The translations under genes were made by a program, and so were the position numbers. A DNA stretch of 64,000 nt from Posidonia oceanica (taxonomy: Eukaryota; Streptophyta; Magnoliopsida; Alismatales; Posidoniaceae), in the NCBI GenBank assembly GCA_037176725.1, contig JAZBRS010000054.1, positions 11,798,001 through 11,862,000 of the forward strand, written 5' to 3'. Of the stretch, positions 1 to 10,927 are shown one piece after another. The notes below the pieces were generated by a model. The model was not told the origin of the DNA. It was given only the letters and a program-made list of their open reading frames with translations, and made no database searches. How positions within the stretch are numbered: the stretch's first letter is position 1; each line of letters begins with the position of its first letter.

Positions 1-999
1 TAATATTTGCATGATAGTCCACTTACTGTGCTAGCTAGTTGTAAAAAATTTCGTTTCAGCCCTTCTGCTTTCAATTTTTGCATCCAGGTCCTACAGTAGT
101 TCATGCAATCTTAATGTGCATAGTTTGCCTTATTATATTGCATTCTGTATCCCTTTTTTTTTCATTTTTGCTGTCTGATCCATTGCACTGTAGAACCTAG
201 GTCTTAATTTTATTTTTTTTGCATACTGCATTGCATGTTTGCCCCTTCTGATTTTTCATTTTCGCATCTAGGTCCATTTTAAATGCATAGTGATCATTTT
301 GCATGCATATTAGCTTACTGCATTGCATTTTCAACCTTGCATTTTCAAAAATTGCATGTCAGTCCCCAAACCATGATTTCAGAGCATATTTTCCATACTA
401 AATTGCATTTTCGGACCTTGCATGATTTGAAAATCACACATAAAGCCTTGCATCTTTCAAAAACCATGTGAAAAGACTGTTTTGCCCCTAAGTTGCATTT
501 TAACTCCCACGCTTGCAGAAATTGCATGTAGACCCTCCACTTGCATTCCCGGACTCCCCAGAACCCCTGTTTTCTGGAAAATTTGCATTTTAGCCCCCTC
601 CTTTCTTCAAAAATGCTTTTGAATCCCTGTTCTTTCTAAATCGCTTTTCTTTGTCTTTTCTTGCTTTGCATGCATTCTGCATCCATTTTAATCTTGCATT
701 TTAGCTCCCCTTCGCATACACTAAGCACTTTTAACTCCCCTTCACTTGGGAGGACCTTCGGCACACCCCTAGGACCTCCTGAACACTTAGATCTGTTCTT
801 CTCATCTGTTCTGGCCCTTCTGCTCCGAAGCCGCGATATCTTCCAATCCGACCGTCGGATCTCCTCAAGTAAGCTGCCCAAGCGACCGCAGCGAAGCGCT
901 CTTCAGCAAGGACCAAGCAGATCTCCGATCAGACTCCCGGATCTCCAGGTATGTCCTCCTGAACTCTTGCACTGCATTCATTTGCATGCCTTTTGCACC

Positions 1000-1650
1000 G
1001 TTTTGCGTGCCCTTTAGTTTTTCGCCTCGTTTTGCGTGCCTTCAAGTTTTCTCGCTCCGTTTTGCGCGTGCACCGTTTTACGTGTCTTCTAGTTTTCTCG
1101 CCTCGTTTTGCGTGTAGTCTTGCTTTCTCGCTCCGTTTTGCGTGCCGCTTCTTTGTCTTGCACCGTTTTGCGTGTCTTTTAGTTTTCTCGCCTCGTTTTG
1201 CGCGCCGCTTCCTTGTCTTGCACCGTTTTGCGTGCCCTTTAGTTTCTTCGCCCCGTTTTGCGTGCGGTCTTGTTTTCTCGCTCCGTTTTGCGCGCCGCTT
1301 CTTTGTCTTGCACCATTTTGCGTGCCCTTTAGTTTCTTCGCCTCGTTTTGCGCATTTTCGAGTTTTCCCGCTCCGTTTTGCACACCGCATCTTTGTCTTG
1401 CACCGTTTTGCGTGCCCTTTGGTTTTCTTACTCCGTTTTGCGTGCGGTCTTGTTTTCTCGCTCCGTTTTGCGTGCCGCTTCTTTGTTTTGCACCGTTTCG
1501 CGTGCCCATTAGTTTTCTTGCCTCGTTTTGCGCGCAGTCTTGTTTTCTTGCACCGTTTTGCGTGCCCTTTCGTTCTCTCGTCTCGTCTTGCGTGCCCTTG
1601 TTTTTCTCGCTCGGTTTTGCACCCTTCTCCCGTTTTCCGCACCGTTTTGC
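1000..1650. repeat. 30-bp minisatellite, about 20 imperfect copies
   Basis: The motif is CGTTTTGCGTGCC followed by a variable CT/TTC-rich tail, recurring every 30 bases with substitutions. Similar CCGCTTCTTTGTCTTGCACC blocks recur at 1144, 1204, 1294, 1384 and 1474, all multiples of 30 apart. Because 30 is divisible by three and stops are rare in the motif, long open frames occur on both strands. They are consequences of the repeat and I do not call them genes. Confidence 0.9.
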
Positions 1651-2420
1651 GTCCTTGTTCCGTTCCCTGCATCATTTTGCATGTCAACCCTGTTCTCGCA
1701 TCTTTTTGCATACTTCTTTCGTTCCTCGCACTGTTTTACGCCGTTTTCCCTTGCATGTCGATTGCATTGCATGATTTTCTCGCTGTTTTGTTTTATCGCC
1801 CGCATTTGCATATAGGGCGGTGATGCTTACTATCCGGAGTTCTCACGAGCCAGGTTTCGCCCGGTTCGGAACACAGACAGCGTTGCTGAGCGCTTAGATT
1901 GCACGTTTACCTCCTTGCATCGTCTTTCATCACTTAGAGCACACCTTTGAGCATTTAGACAGGCATTCATTGGCACGTAGGTATTCAAAGTCTGCATTTC
2001 CCTGCATATGCGAGCGTAAGCCTAGAAAGACCGATTCTCGGGCGTGTCGGGGGTGCCTAACACCTTCCCCGCGCGTAACAGGAGTCCTTACCCTCTCTTG
2101 GCCCGCAATGACCATATTGCCCTTGTCCTAGGCACGAGTCACCTCATTTGCATTCATTTGCATCTTATTTCTTTTGCATTGCTTCGCTTTGCATCTTTTG
2201 CTTGGTTTTGCGTGGTTATTCACGCATTTCCCCGGTTTTCCTCGTCTTCCGATTTTGTCTTATCTTCTTCTTTTCTTTCCCTTTTTTCCCCTTTTTAAAT
2301 GTTTTCGAGTTAGGTCTTCCTTCTCAGACATAGCCGCTTATAGTGAGCCTGATTCTGATCGGTGCACGCGAGCTTTGGCATTGTGCATGGACGATCCGAA
2401 CACCGGGATTACTACAGACG

Positions 2421-2630
2421 CACTCAAACTAGTAGCAAGTTCAAGTACCTTGAACACTTTTTTTCTCAGTTTACGTCCGTTAACTGTGGCAGAGCTAACA
2501 CTCTTATTCTACTCAAACTAGTGGCAAGTTTGAGTCCCTTTAACCTTATTTAGTGAGAGCTTATTAGCTGTAGCAGAGCTAACACTCTCATTTCGCTTGA
2601 ATCACTGGCAGATTTGAGTTTCTTAATGTT
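2421..2630. repeat. Imperfect direct repeat, unit about 90 bp
   Basis: The phrases CTCAAACTAGT(A/G)GCAAGTT and GCAGAGCTAACACTC recur two to three times in the same order. They lie within the putative retrotransposon non-coding DNA. Function is unknown. Confidence 0.7.
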
Positions 2631-2752
2631 AAAGAAGATGTTTTTATGATTTCATGAAACTTTTGAAGTTTTTCCGGATTTTTAGCATATTTCTTTGGAT
2701 TAATATAAAAGACGGTTAAAAACACAAAAGGACCTCATGTCGCTAGTTCACA

Positions 2753-2840
2753 AGGCGACAACATTAGTCGCCTTTCAGAGAGGCGACTATTGTTGTCGCC
2801 GTTCAGACAGGCGACTAGGATTGCCGCCGTGAGGACAGAC
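2753..2840. repeat. Hairpin cluster of GGCGAC/GTCGCC repeats
   Basis: GGCGACAACATTAGTCGCC is followed about 10 bases later by GGCGACTATTGTTGTCGCC. The second is the reverse complement of the first with one mismatch. A third decayed relative (GGCGACTAGGATTGCCGCC) follows. Each half is itself nearly palindromic. Paired, the first two form a 19-bp stem with a short loop. Confidence 0.8.
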
Positions 2841-3438
2841 GACACATAGCCTACCTCTCTCTCCCGACAGATTTTGTCATCCTGGGTATTTCTATGATAT
2901 ATGGGATTTATGTAGTGTATTACAACATTTTTTCCATAATTAATATTATTTCTATGATTTTTCTATGAACATAAATATATGATATAACAAATATCATATT
3001 ATTTAATTAGGAAAAGTCCTAGGAAAAGGATGATGATCTTTATTTGGCTTAAGATAATATTTTGAATTAATTATCTCGTTTTAATTGTGTATATCATACA
3101 TCTTTAATTCAAAACTGAATTCAAAATTAAGATATAAATTCAAGTTGTTACAGCAGTTACGAGCTTAGACCAGGTCAAAGGATAAAACCCCTAGACTTGT
3201 AACTAATCAGTTGGGATTTTATTTTCGAAAAATAAAAATCTTTGTGTCTAGGCATCGCATGCAGTGGTGACTAGCTGATGTGGATGATTCTGTTGCCCGT
3301 GCAGCGGACTTCCACGTCATTAAAATAGGATAGTTCTGCCTGTCACCTATCCTTGCGGCGACTGGGAAAAATATCCATTTTAATTTAAAATTCGTTTCTG
3401 GAAAATTCCTAGATACTATTTACTCGAGCCTCATAATT

Positions 3439-3450
3439 CTATAAAAGGAC
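3439..3450 (+). promoter_or_regulatory. TATA box of a putative LTR promoter
   Basis: CTATAAAAGGAC is a strong plant TATA box. About 25-35 bases downstream begins a GA-rich stretch leading to AGAGAACCCTAGCC, the type of start-site context seen in plant LTR promoters. The nearest downstream gene is the PIF transposase, 840 bases away, so I attribute the box to the surrounding retroelement. Confidence 0.5.
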
Positions 3451-4282
3451 TCCAAGAGCTACCGCTCACGGGGAGGCATTTTTGAGAGTTAGGGGAGCCA
3501 TTGTTCTGAGTATTAGGAGCCATTTTCTAGATTGAGAGAGAGAACCCTAGCCTCCACTCTGTCAAAACCCTAAGAGAAATCGTTGATCCCCGAGATCGTC
3601 TTAAGCCGGAGCTCTGTTCGTGCCTCCACTTCCTCACTCCACACCATTAGAGCACAAGGGTAAAGGAAGTATTTCTTCAAATTATCTCTTTTATTTTCAT
3701 TATTGCATTCCTTAGATAAGATCCATTGCATATGCATGCAGGAAACCACCCTCGGTTAGTATTAGTCGCATTTATTGCATTATTTCTTATTTATTTGATC
3801 TGTTTACTACACCCGGACTTACCTAGATCTCTGTTATTTGTTTGAAGGAAAGGAACAGGCTCTCGTAGCACCAGGACGCCACCAGACAGCATCCTGCCGC
3901 TGATCCGGTGAGCTGACGACCCACATCATCCACATCTCCCCCCAGACGTCTTGTCAGCCAGCATAGCAAATCAACGAGTGGCGATCACAACGAGTTGACG
4001 ACGTATGTGGAGGTGCTGTCATCTTCATCTAAACACCCCCAAATTCACATCCACAAATCTGTGCTAATGTATTTTGTGTTATTATGGACATGGTTGTAAT
4101 GGTGTTTATTGCTAAAATATTATACTGGTTGTCTACAATTGGTGTTTAGTTTGCTATAATGGATGTTTAAAACTCATTTATAGATAAGTACTCTAGTATA
4201 TCTTTGAAGTTGAAATATGATATGGTGTTTATTGCTGAAAATATGATATGATCTTTTTTTAATTTGTTAGAGTAACTTGCTG

Positions 4283-5577
4283 ATGCCTTCTGCGGGTGAT
4301 TGTTTTGATTATGTTAGTGCTTTTGATGACATGGAAAGTGATAAGGAAGATTTTTACGAGGATGAAGAGTTAGAGGATGCTTTAATTGCACTTATAGTTG
4401 CCTTGGTGCAGTATTATATTGAGAAACACTTAATTAGAAGAATTGTACATGATGCTCCTTTTACCGGTAACAAAGTTGTCCAAAACATGTTAAATGGACA
4501 TCCTAGGGTATGCTTTGACTCTTGTAGGTTTCTACCTCAGGTGTTCATTAGGCTATGTTCTATTTTTAGGGTAAAGGATTATTTGAGTGATAGTCGTCAA
4601 GTTTCTGTAGAAGAACAAGTTAGGATCTTTTTACATACTATTGCTCATGGACATAAAAACCGTTCTATCCAACATTCCTTGCAACATTCTGGAGAAACCA
4701 ATAGTCGGTATTTCAACCTAGTATTAGATGCCATTTGTATTTGGTCTCATGAATTGATCCGACCTAAGGAAAGTTTGTTTAACACACCACAACATATAAT
4801 ACAATACGGGAATGGCAAATATTATCTTTACTTCAAGGATCGTGTTAGAGCAATAGATGGTACTCACATACATGCAATTGTTCCAAAGGAACGACATCTT
4901 GCTTTTAGAAATGGAAGGGATCTCAAACATTGCACCTAAAATGTCCTTATTGTCTATGATTTTCATATGAGATTCACTTTCATCTCAGCTGGATGGGAGA
5001 GTACTGCACATGATTGCAAAGTACTGAATCATGTACTTTACAACTCATCCCACAACTTCCCCATGCCACCTACTGGTAAGAATCCATTAATGCAAATGTT
5101 TGTTACATGTTAATGTGTTGAGATTTTTTATATCTCATTTCACTCTTTGAATGCAGAAAAATATTATGTTGTCGATGTTAGTTATCCCAATAGGAAGGGT
5201 TTTTTATCCCCTTATCAAGGTACAAGATACCACTTATCTGAGTTTCAAGCTATTCAACCTTGTGGGAAGGAGGAAACATTTAACATGCTTCATTCCTCAC
5301 TAAGGAATGTTATTGAGCATCCATTTGGAGTTCTCAAAAAATGGTGGAACATATTGAACAACGTGCCTCCATTCTCTTACAAGAAGCAAGTGAAGATAGT
5401 TGTGGCTATAATGGTTGTTCACAACTTCATTGTTGATCAAGGCCTTCAAGATGAAGAGGTGCAAGTGAACAATGACCAACCAACTATGCACAAACATGAT
5501 GAGGCCTCCATTCCAGATGATACACTTATGGGAGTTATACATGATCGCATTCGTGATGAGATAGCTTTTGATTGTTG
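4283..5577 (+). pseudogene. PIF/Harbinger DDE transposase, one nonsense codon
   Basis: This is a DDE_Tnp_4-type (Harbinger/HARBI1-like) transposase, the enzyme that excises and inserts PIF elements. I start at ATG 4283 because the codons just upstream are TTG CTG. The N-terminal part (4283-4936) has the acidic leader, helix-rich region and first catalytic Asp in AIDGTHIHA. A TAA at 4937-4939 sits where relatives usually have Gln, consistent with CAA to TAA. The same frame then continues through MRFTFISAGWE...AHD (second Asp) to a GT/AG intron at 5076-5156. Exon 2 encodes YYVVDVSYPN, HLSEFQ and the NVIEHPFGVLK block with the catalytic Glu, plus the C-terminal VHNFI. Apart from the single stop, the frame is continuous. 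It is paired with the ORF1 remnant just downstream. Identification is confident; activity is unlikely unless the stop is suppressed. Confidence 0.9.
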
Positions 5578-5754
5578 ATATTGTTGATGTTTTAGGACTC
5601 TTTATTGCTATGTAATTCATGTTTGAAACTTGTATGTAATTCATGTATTCCAGATGATACACTTATGTAATTCATGTTTGAAATCTCTATTTATTATGAC
5701 TGCAAAATTAATTCTGATATTGGGATTTTGCATACAATGTTGGACTAATATGTT

Positions 5755-6800
5755 GTGTTTAGATCAAACGAGCAAGTAGATTCTAATCTTGAATGGAGCA
5801 TTGTTCCTACCGCCATAGATGTAGTCATTGTTACTACAAAAAACAATGGCAAAAAAAGAAAGCAAGGAGATGCCAATGAAGTCGATCCAGTGAAGAAGCC
5901 AAAAGCTCATTGGGATGAGTTTAAGGTTCAAACCTTCATCACCATTTGCCTTAATGAGGCAACTTTTGGAAACAAACCAACATCAACCCTTAACAAGGTT
6001 GGCTATGATAACCTTGTAAAGAAGTTCAAGGAGAGAACTGGCTATGATTATACACGCATCCAGCATAAGAACCATTGGGACTCTCTTAAAAAAGACTGGG
6101 AAAATTGGAAAATCTTAGGACAACAAACAGGAATGGGTTGGTGTAGTGTGAAGAAGACGAACAAGATGTCTTCTGAATGGTAGACTAACTTTGCTAAGGT
6201 TTGAATTTTTTACACTGCCATTTACATATTCATTAATATCTGAATTTGTTTCAATATATCTTATTGTAGCGTTACCCAAAGGCTGACAAGTTCAAGGATG
6301 GACCTTTAATGTTTGAAGACAATTTGGATATGTTATTCAAGGGATCTGTGGCCACAGGTGGAGATGTCTTCATACCTTCTGCTGTTGGAAATAATGAAGA
6401 AGATCTAACACCAGAAGACATCATGCATGATCTACGGGACTTTAGTAGATTGATGGCTGGAATGGAAAACAATGGGAGTAACAAAGGATATCGTGCTAGG
6501 CCAACCCCTGTTGCAAGTGGTGGTGATAAGATGTAGAAGGTTTTCGCTATTGTTAGAATTGAGAGGGGACTGCATAAGGTTGCTGCTATGATGGAGAAGA
6601 AATATGAATTACTACAAGCAAAGAGGGAAAGTGAATAAAGGTATTCTATTGCCAACTACATTGAACCACTAAATGAAACAACCATTGAACGCAATTCAGA
6701 TGAATGAGACTTCTATTATGGTCAGTTTGCTCTACTTGCGACTAGACAACTATTTGTGAACCTACCTGATGCAGAGACAAGGGCTAGATGGATTCTTAGA
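5755..6800 (+). pseudogene. PIF/Harbinger ORF1, Myb/SANT-like DNA-binding protein remnant
   Basis: The first block (to 6183) has a basic nuclear-type stretch (KKRKQ...KKPK) followed by a trihelix/SANT-like segment. In it, W residues and the pattern HWDEFKVQTFI...TGYDYTRIQHKNHWDSLKKDW match the Myb_DNA-bind_3 region of plant PIF ORF1 and L10-interacting-MYB-like proteins. A likely intron follows, with an acceptor near 6270. The next block, RYPKADKF...GGDVFIPS...DIMHDL, is the usual second part. It is interrupted by stops near 6536 and 6638, and similarity fades by about 6800. No convincing ATG is visible at the 5' end, so an exon may be missing. PIF transposition normally needs both ORF1 and the transposase; both copies here are damaged. 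Confidence 0.8.
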
Positions 6801-6864
6801 GATTATAAGAAGCTCCAGGGATCTTTGTGAAGGGCTACATGGAGCACTGCATGAGGTATTATAA

Positions 6865-7075
6865 GGACTCTTTTTTAGTACAAGGACTACAAGAACCATT
6901 GCATCCCTATTTTTTGTGAAGAACTATTTTTAGTACAAGGGCTACAATAACCATTGCATCCCTATTTTTTGTGAAGATCTCTTTTTGTACGAGGGCTACA
7001 AGAACCATTGCATCCCTATTTTTTGTGAAGAACTCTTTCTTGTACAAGGACTACAAGAACCATTGCATCATATAT
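6865..7075. repeat. 55-bp tandem repeat, about four copies
   Basis: Units containing GTACAAGGACTACAAGAACC and CCTATTTTTTGTGAAGAACT start near 6877, 6932, 6987 and 7042, a period of 55 bases. The repeat lies in the 3' part of the PIF element, after ORF1. Confidence 0.85.
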
Positions 7076-7264
7076 ATGTTGTTTATGATGTTATTTATCA
7101 ATTTTGGCAGATGCCTCTTCCTGTTACTTTCATATACATTCTCCAACAACTTGGATCTCATTTTATTGACTTTGTTTTATGTTCAACTTCAGTTCTTTAG
7201 GCTTACATATTTTATCCTCATGAAAGAATAAGAGATGTGGTATTGTTTTGGTCACAAAATAGAT

Positions 7265-7475
7265 GTTGTATTTTGATGGGCAGTCAAGAATTAAATGAAT
7301 AGATTTGTCATCTTCAAGTTTGTTGCAGTATTTGTCATAGATTTATCTTTAGACATCATACATAGATTTATCTTCAGGCTCTTCAAAGGATGCTGTCAAA
7401 TTGAATAGATTTGTCATCTCCAAGATTGTTGCAGTATTTTGATGGGTAGTCAAGAATTAAAGGAGAAGTTACTTC
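7265..7475. repeat. Direct repeat of about 65 bp
   Basis: GAATAGATTTGTCATCT(T/C)CAAG...GTTGCAGTATTT and TTTTGATGGG(C/T)AGTCAAGAATTAAA each occur twice within 210 bases, in swapped order. This suggests a local tandem duplication inside the PIF 3' region before the solo LTR inserted. Confidence 0.75.
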
Positions 7476-8989
7476 ATCTCAGTAAGTGTAATGACCCCAA
7501 TGTCGTTACCTTTCAATCTAGCTACCATTTTTTTTATCTTATTAGCAATCATGAACTACAAAACTAAATTCTCACAATTACTATAAAGCAGAAATAAATA
7601 ACTTAAATAGCTCACTTACCTAGAACCCTTGATGTGTGGCAGTGCGACTCCTCTCCTATATGCACTAGCAACTCTAGCTCCTATCCTGCACCTGCCAAAA
7701 ATAGAAACAAAGTACACATGAGCGACCACTCAATAGGTCACCCAGCACACACCTCAGCTCGACAAACAACGTCGAGAGAACAGGTGTAACTACGCCACAA
7801 ACAAACAAACACAGGCATCTCTCCTGGATGCCACAGCAGGGCATACATCGTTGCTCACAAAGCAAACCACTAAAAACATGCATTTGAAAACATCTTTTCT
7901 CTTTTCCTTTCGAAACCATATGCATGCTCTTTTCAAAATCTTTATGCACACTTGAAATGGCCACACTAGCCAAATCAAGTCCCAACACACACGGTCTGGT
8001 CCATCACTCCTGGTGCGGACTAGACAACCAACCGTGTCTGAATACCCTCAATAGCATTCAGAACACACACAACAATACAACAAACACCAAAACACAAAGC
8101 CAGCGCTGAGACACTGCTCAGCCAAACCAATGCGCCTCACTAGCGCAAAACCTATGCCCCACAGGCGCGGTCACAAGCACAACAACCACAAACACAAACA
8201 AAGGTCGTCACTCGGGCCCAAGTGACGACACCTAGCCACAAGCAGTCCACCGAGGCGTGACCACGCTGTCCCTGCACTGCCACGGTGTACTACCCTGTGG
8301 AGGAGTGAACCGTCCCGGCCAACAAGCCTCACAAAGCCAACCACACACTGGAAGGCCAGTCCTGTCTCTCAGCAGGACACCACAGGGAACACCCTCTAAG
8401 CGTCCTAACTCAGTGCTTCAAACCCCTAGGGCTCCTCACCCCCAGGTTCAGTCCACACCAAGCAGTCTCGGTACCCATACTAACTAGGGTATCACGTCCA
8501 GCTACCCAGAGGTCTCATATCTCCTGTGTCCGCTGCCACGATACACTATGTACAGTCAGTACCTTGGGTCATCGGCACCCGGAACAAGCGGAGTGTCATA
8601 CCTCCAAGTCCAATCGGTACCCTCAACCCGCGGACCTCAGCCTCGGCCTCGTGAACGACAATCAAGGAGTATCATACCTCCAAGATCCGACGAACACTTA
8701 TCTTAGCCTCTTGGTCTCAGGACCTCAACTTAGGCAACGCGCCCGACTAACCAGGAATGTCGTCACATCCCCTGATCCCGTCGACATGCCCCTTCAGTAT
8801 CTTGGTCCGCCACACATAGAAAACTCCAGAAAACTCTTTCAAAAACCTTTACCAAACCCATACATTTTCTTTTCAAAACTCTTTTCAAAGACCATTTCGA
8901 AATCCTTAAAATACAACTCAAAATACCTCAAAACGCAGCACCAAACACAGTACAAAACCACGAGCTGAAAGCACAGCTCAGAACACAGC

Positions 8990-9010
8990 CTCGACAGCTC
9001 CACTGTCGAG
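8990..9010. repeat. Conserved hairpin in solo LTR
   Basis: CTCGACAG and CTGTCGAG form a perfect 8-bp stem around a 5-base loop. The same hairpin occurs at 26492-26512 in the related LTR, so it has been retained in both copies. Confidence 0.8.
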
Positions 9011-10224
9011 TCCAGAACTACATTACAAAACATCACACAGCTAAGAAGTAAAGGCACCTTCGGGGTATAACATTTACCCACCCGGCACCACACACAAGCA
9101 AAGCACTGGTCCCGAAGTTTCAAGGCACTTACGAGACCGAACACCCACACAACGGCACCCAGAACACTAAGTTCTAGTACTCAGATCTAATTCTAAGGTT
9201 AACGTATTTCCTAATGTCCGTCTATACCAATTAGAGGAAACCTTAGCATTTCTAAGTTATTTAGTGTTTTAATTTCCAATCCTAGCTCAAGTAGGGGTCT
9301 TGCTAATCCATTTTAGGCAATCCTAACTCATCCCTAATGATTTGCCTAATCATCATTTTGCCCTAATGTATTATATAGAATTTCAATCACTTAAATGACA
9401 AGATTCATTTTAATTCAATAAAGCTCTCCATAAAACCAAAAATCAAATTCTAATCATCAATTAACAAAGGAACACCATATAGGATCTGGCATGGTCCAAA
9501 AACAGGCCAAGCCAAGAGTAATGGGTGCCCTAGGGGTGCCCCGGGCGCGCATAAGGCGTCCAAAAGTTCCCATAAAAACTCCCTGAAAAAAACGTGAGAC
9601 CTATACGCGGTACCAAAACGCGGGATCGATTGAAAAGTTTAGAAAACCAGACAGATCGCAGAAACCCAAAAACATCGCCTGGTTTGGAAACTTGAACTGG
9701 TCCTAGCACAAGTAGCTACAAATTCCACAAAAATATCCTAAACGAAGATCTCCAAGTCTTCTACCACATGGAATAAAAATCAAAGTATTTCGATAACCGT
9801 AGACCAAGTTATGAAAATCCAAAGCTCAAGAGGTCATACGGCCAAAAGAATCCCAAACAGTAAACCCATTCACCAAATATTCCATAAAATCCACTAAAAT
9901 CATAAAATCTCTACCAAACATTTACAACATGCCAATCTACATATTTGCATCATTTCCATTCAAAATCAAAAGCAAAGAAGGGGGTGTGTACCTTCAAGCG
10001 ACCCACATCCCTTCTCTCTCCGCTACCGGTGACCCAACGCTTCCTCCGACGACCACCTCCGCTCCCAAGCTCCTCGTGGCCGCTCCTCAAGCTCACTCAA
10101 CCACCGGGAGAAGGTTGGAGACCACCACGACCTCGATCCCATTCCACCCATCTCACGGCCACCCATTCTCTCCCGCTCTCTCATTGACAGAAAAGGAGGA
10201 GAAGAAGAACCCAGAGGGAGGAGG

Positions 10225-10290
10225 AGGAAGGAAGAAGAAGAAGAAGAAGAAGAAGAAGAAGAAGAAGAAGACGAGGAAGAAGGGTGGTGA
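10225..10290. repeat. GAA microsatellite in solo LTR
   Basis: About fourteen GAA/AAG triplets lie between GA-rich arms. They correspond to the TTC-rich tract near 25090-25125 in the other LTR copy, so they are part of the LTR family. The lysine-rich ORF across it is not a gene. Confidence 0.85.
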
Positions 10291-10927
10291 AGCTTCTAGA
10301 TCTCTCCTTCTCACCCTCTACCGACAGCTGCCCCAAATTTTCCGAAGAAGGAAGAATGGCGGTTGCATGCATGACATCTCCCCATATTCTTCTTTATTAA
10401 ACTTTTCACGCAAAAATTGCGCAAAAGCCCTCCTCTTCCTCACAAACAGCAAACATCCCAAACAGCTTCCAAAAATTATGCCAGGTAATCTCACGCTAAA
10501 ATTACCTGTTAAATCCTGAAAAACCCGGATATTACAGTAAGGATGATGATGTTAAAACAAAGAAAAGGAAGAGGAAATGCCTCTCTTAATTTACAAGAGA
10601 AGATTTATCTTCTTTCAAAGTTTATAAACTAATAGATAGATGGATGTAGAAGCAATGTGGATAAAAACTGTAGAAGCAATGTAGAAGCAATGTGGATGCT
10701 CTAAAATCACTTTTTCTAGATTTTCTATTTTTCCAGCATTTTCTTATAACATCAACTACATCTTTTCCTGCAAGTCTTGATTTTCAGATTACAATCCTGA
10801 CATCTTGAGCAACAATTCTTTCTGCACCATCCTATGCCTCAGAACTAAGGCCCCACAAATGGACCATAGTATCTTCAATAGATAGATGGATGTAGAAGCA
10901 ATGTGGATGAAAAACATTTGTTCCTCA

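Larger units (their letters stand above)
1..4250. other. Non-coding LTR-retrotransposon-like region
   Basis: I see no credible protein gene here. The stretch has TTTGCAT-rich sequence (1-1000), a 30-bp minisatellite, and a GC-richer block (about 1850-2130) containing a GGTGCCTAACACCTTCCCC string. I associate that string with long LTRs of plant Ty3/gypsy-type elements, from memory. Next come roughly 90-bp direct repeats and a promoter-like segment with a TATA box at 3440. The order (promoter, then 'gagagagaaccctag' leader-like sequence, then CT-rich DNA) resembles an LTR in plus orientation. I could not find a second LTR copy, a primer-binding site or boundaries, so the assignment is inference. 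Confidence 0.4.
7487..10536 (-). mobile_element. Solo LTR, 3.05 kb, family A, 5-bp target duplication GTAAG
   Basis: The element starts TGTAATGACC and ends GATATTACA, so it has the TG...CA ends of an LTR. It is bracketed by identical GTAAG (7482-7486 and 10537-10541). Its reverse complement aligns along its length with the element at 24809-28073; shared landmarks include the CTCGACAG hairpin, the GAGTATAACATTTACCC-like block and a GAA/TTC-rich tract. It contains no credible gag or pol, only short non-conserved ORFs, so I read it as a recombined solo LTR of a retrotransposon with unusually long LTRs. Family-level placement (Ty3/gypsy is likely) cannot be decided without internal sequence. Confidence 0.85.

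Noticed and set aside
929..1823. Long overlapping frames of 143-276 codons
   Set aside because: They arise from the 30-bp repeat, overlap each other on both strands and have no domain.
9929..10519. 196-codon plus-strand frame with poly-Lys
   Set aside because: It is caused by the GAA microsatellite within the solo LTR.
7487..10536. Interpretation as a cut-and-paste TIR transposon (TGTAA...TTACA ends)
   Set aside because: A 5-bp duplication with TG...CA ends in both family members fits LTRs better than hAT (8 bp), Mutator (9 bp) or PIF (3 bp).
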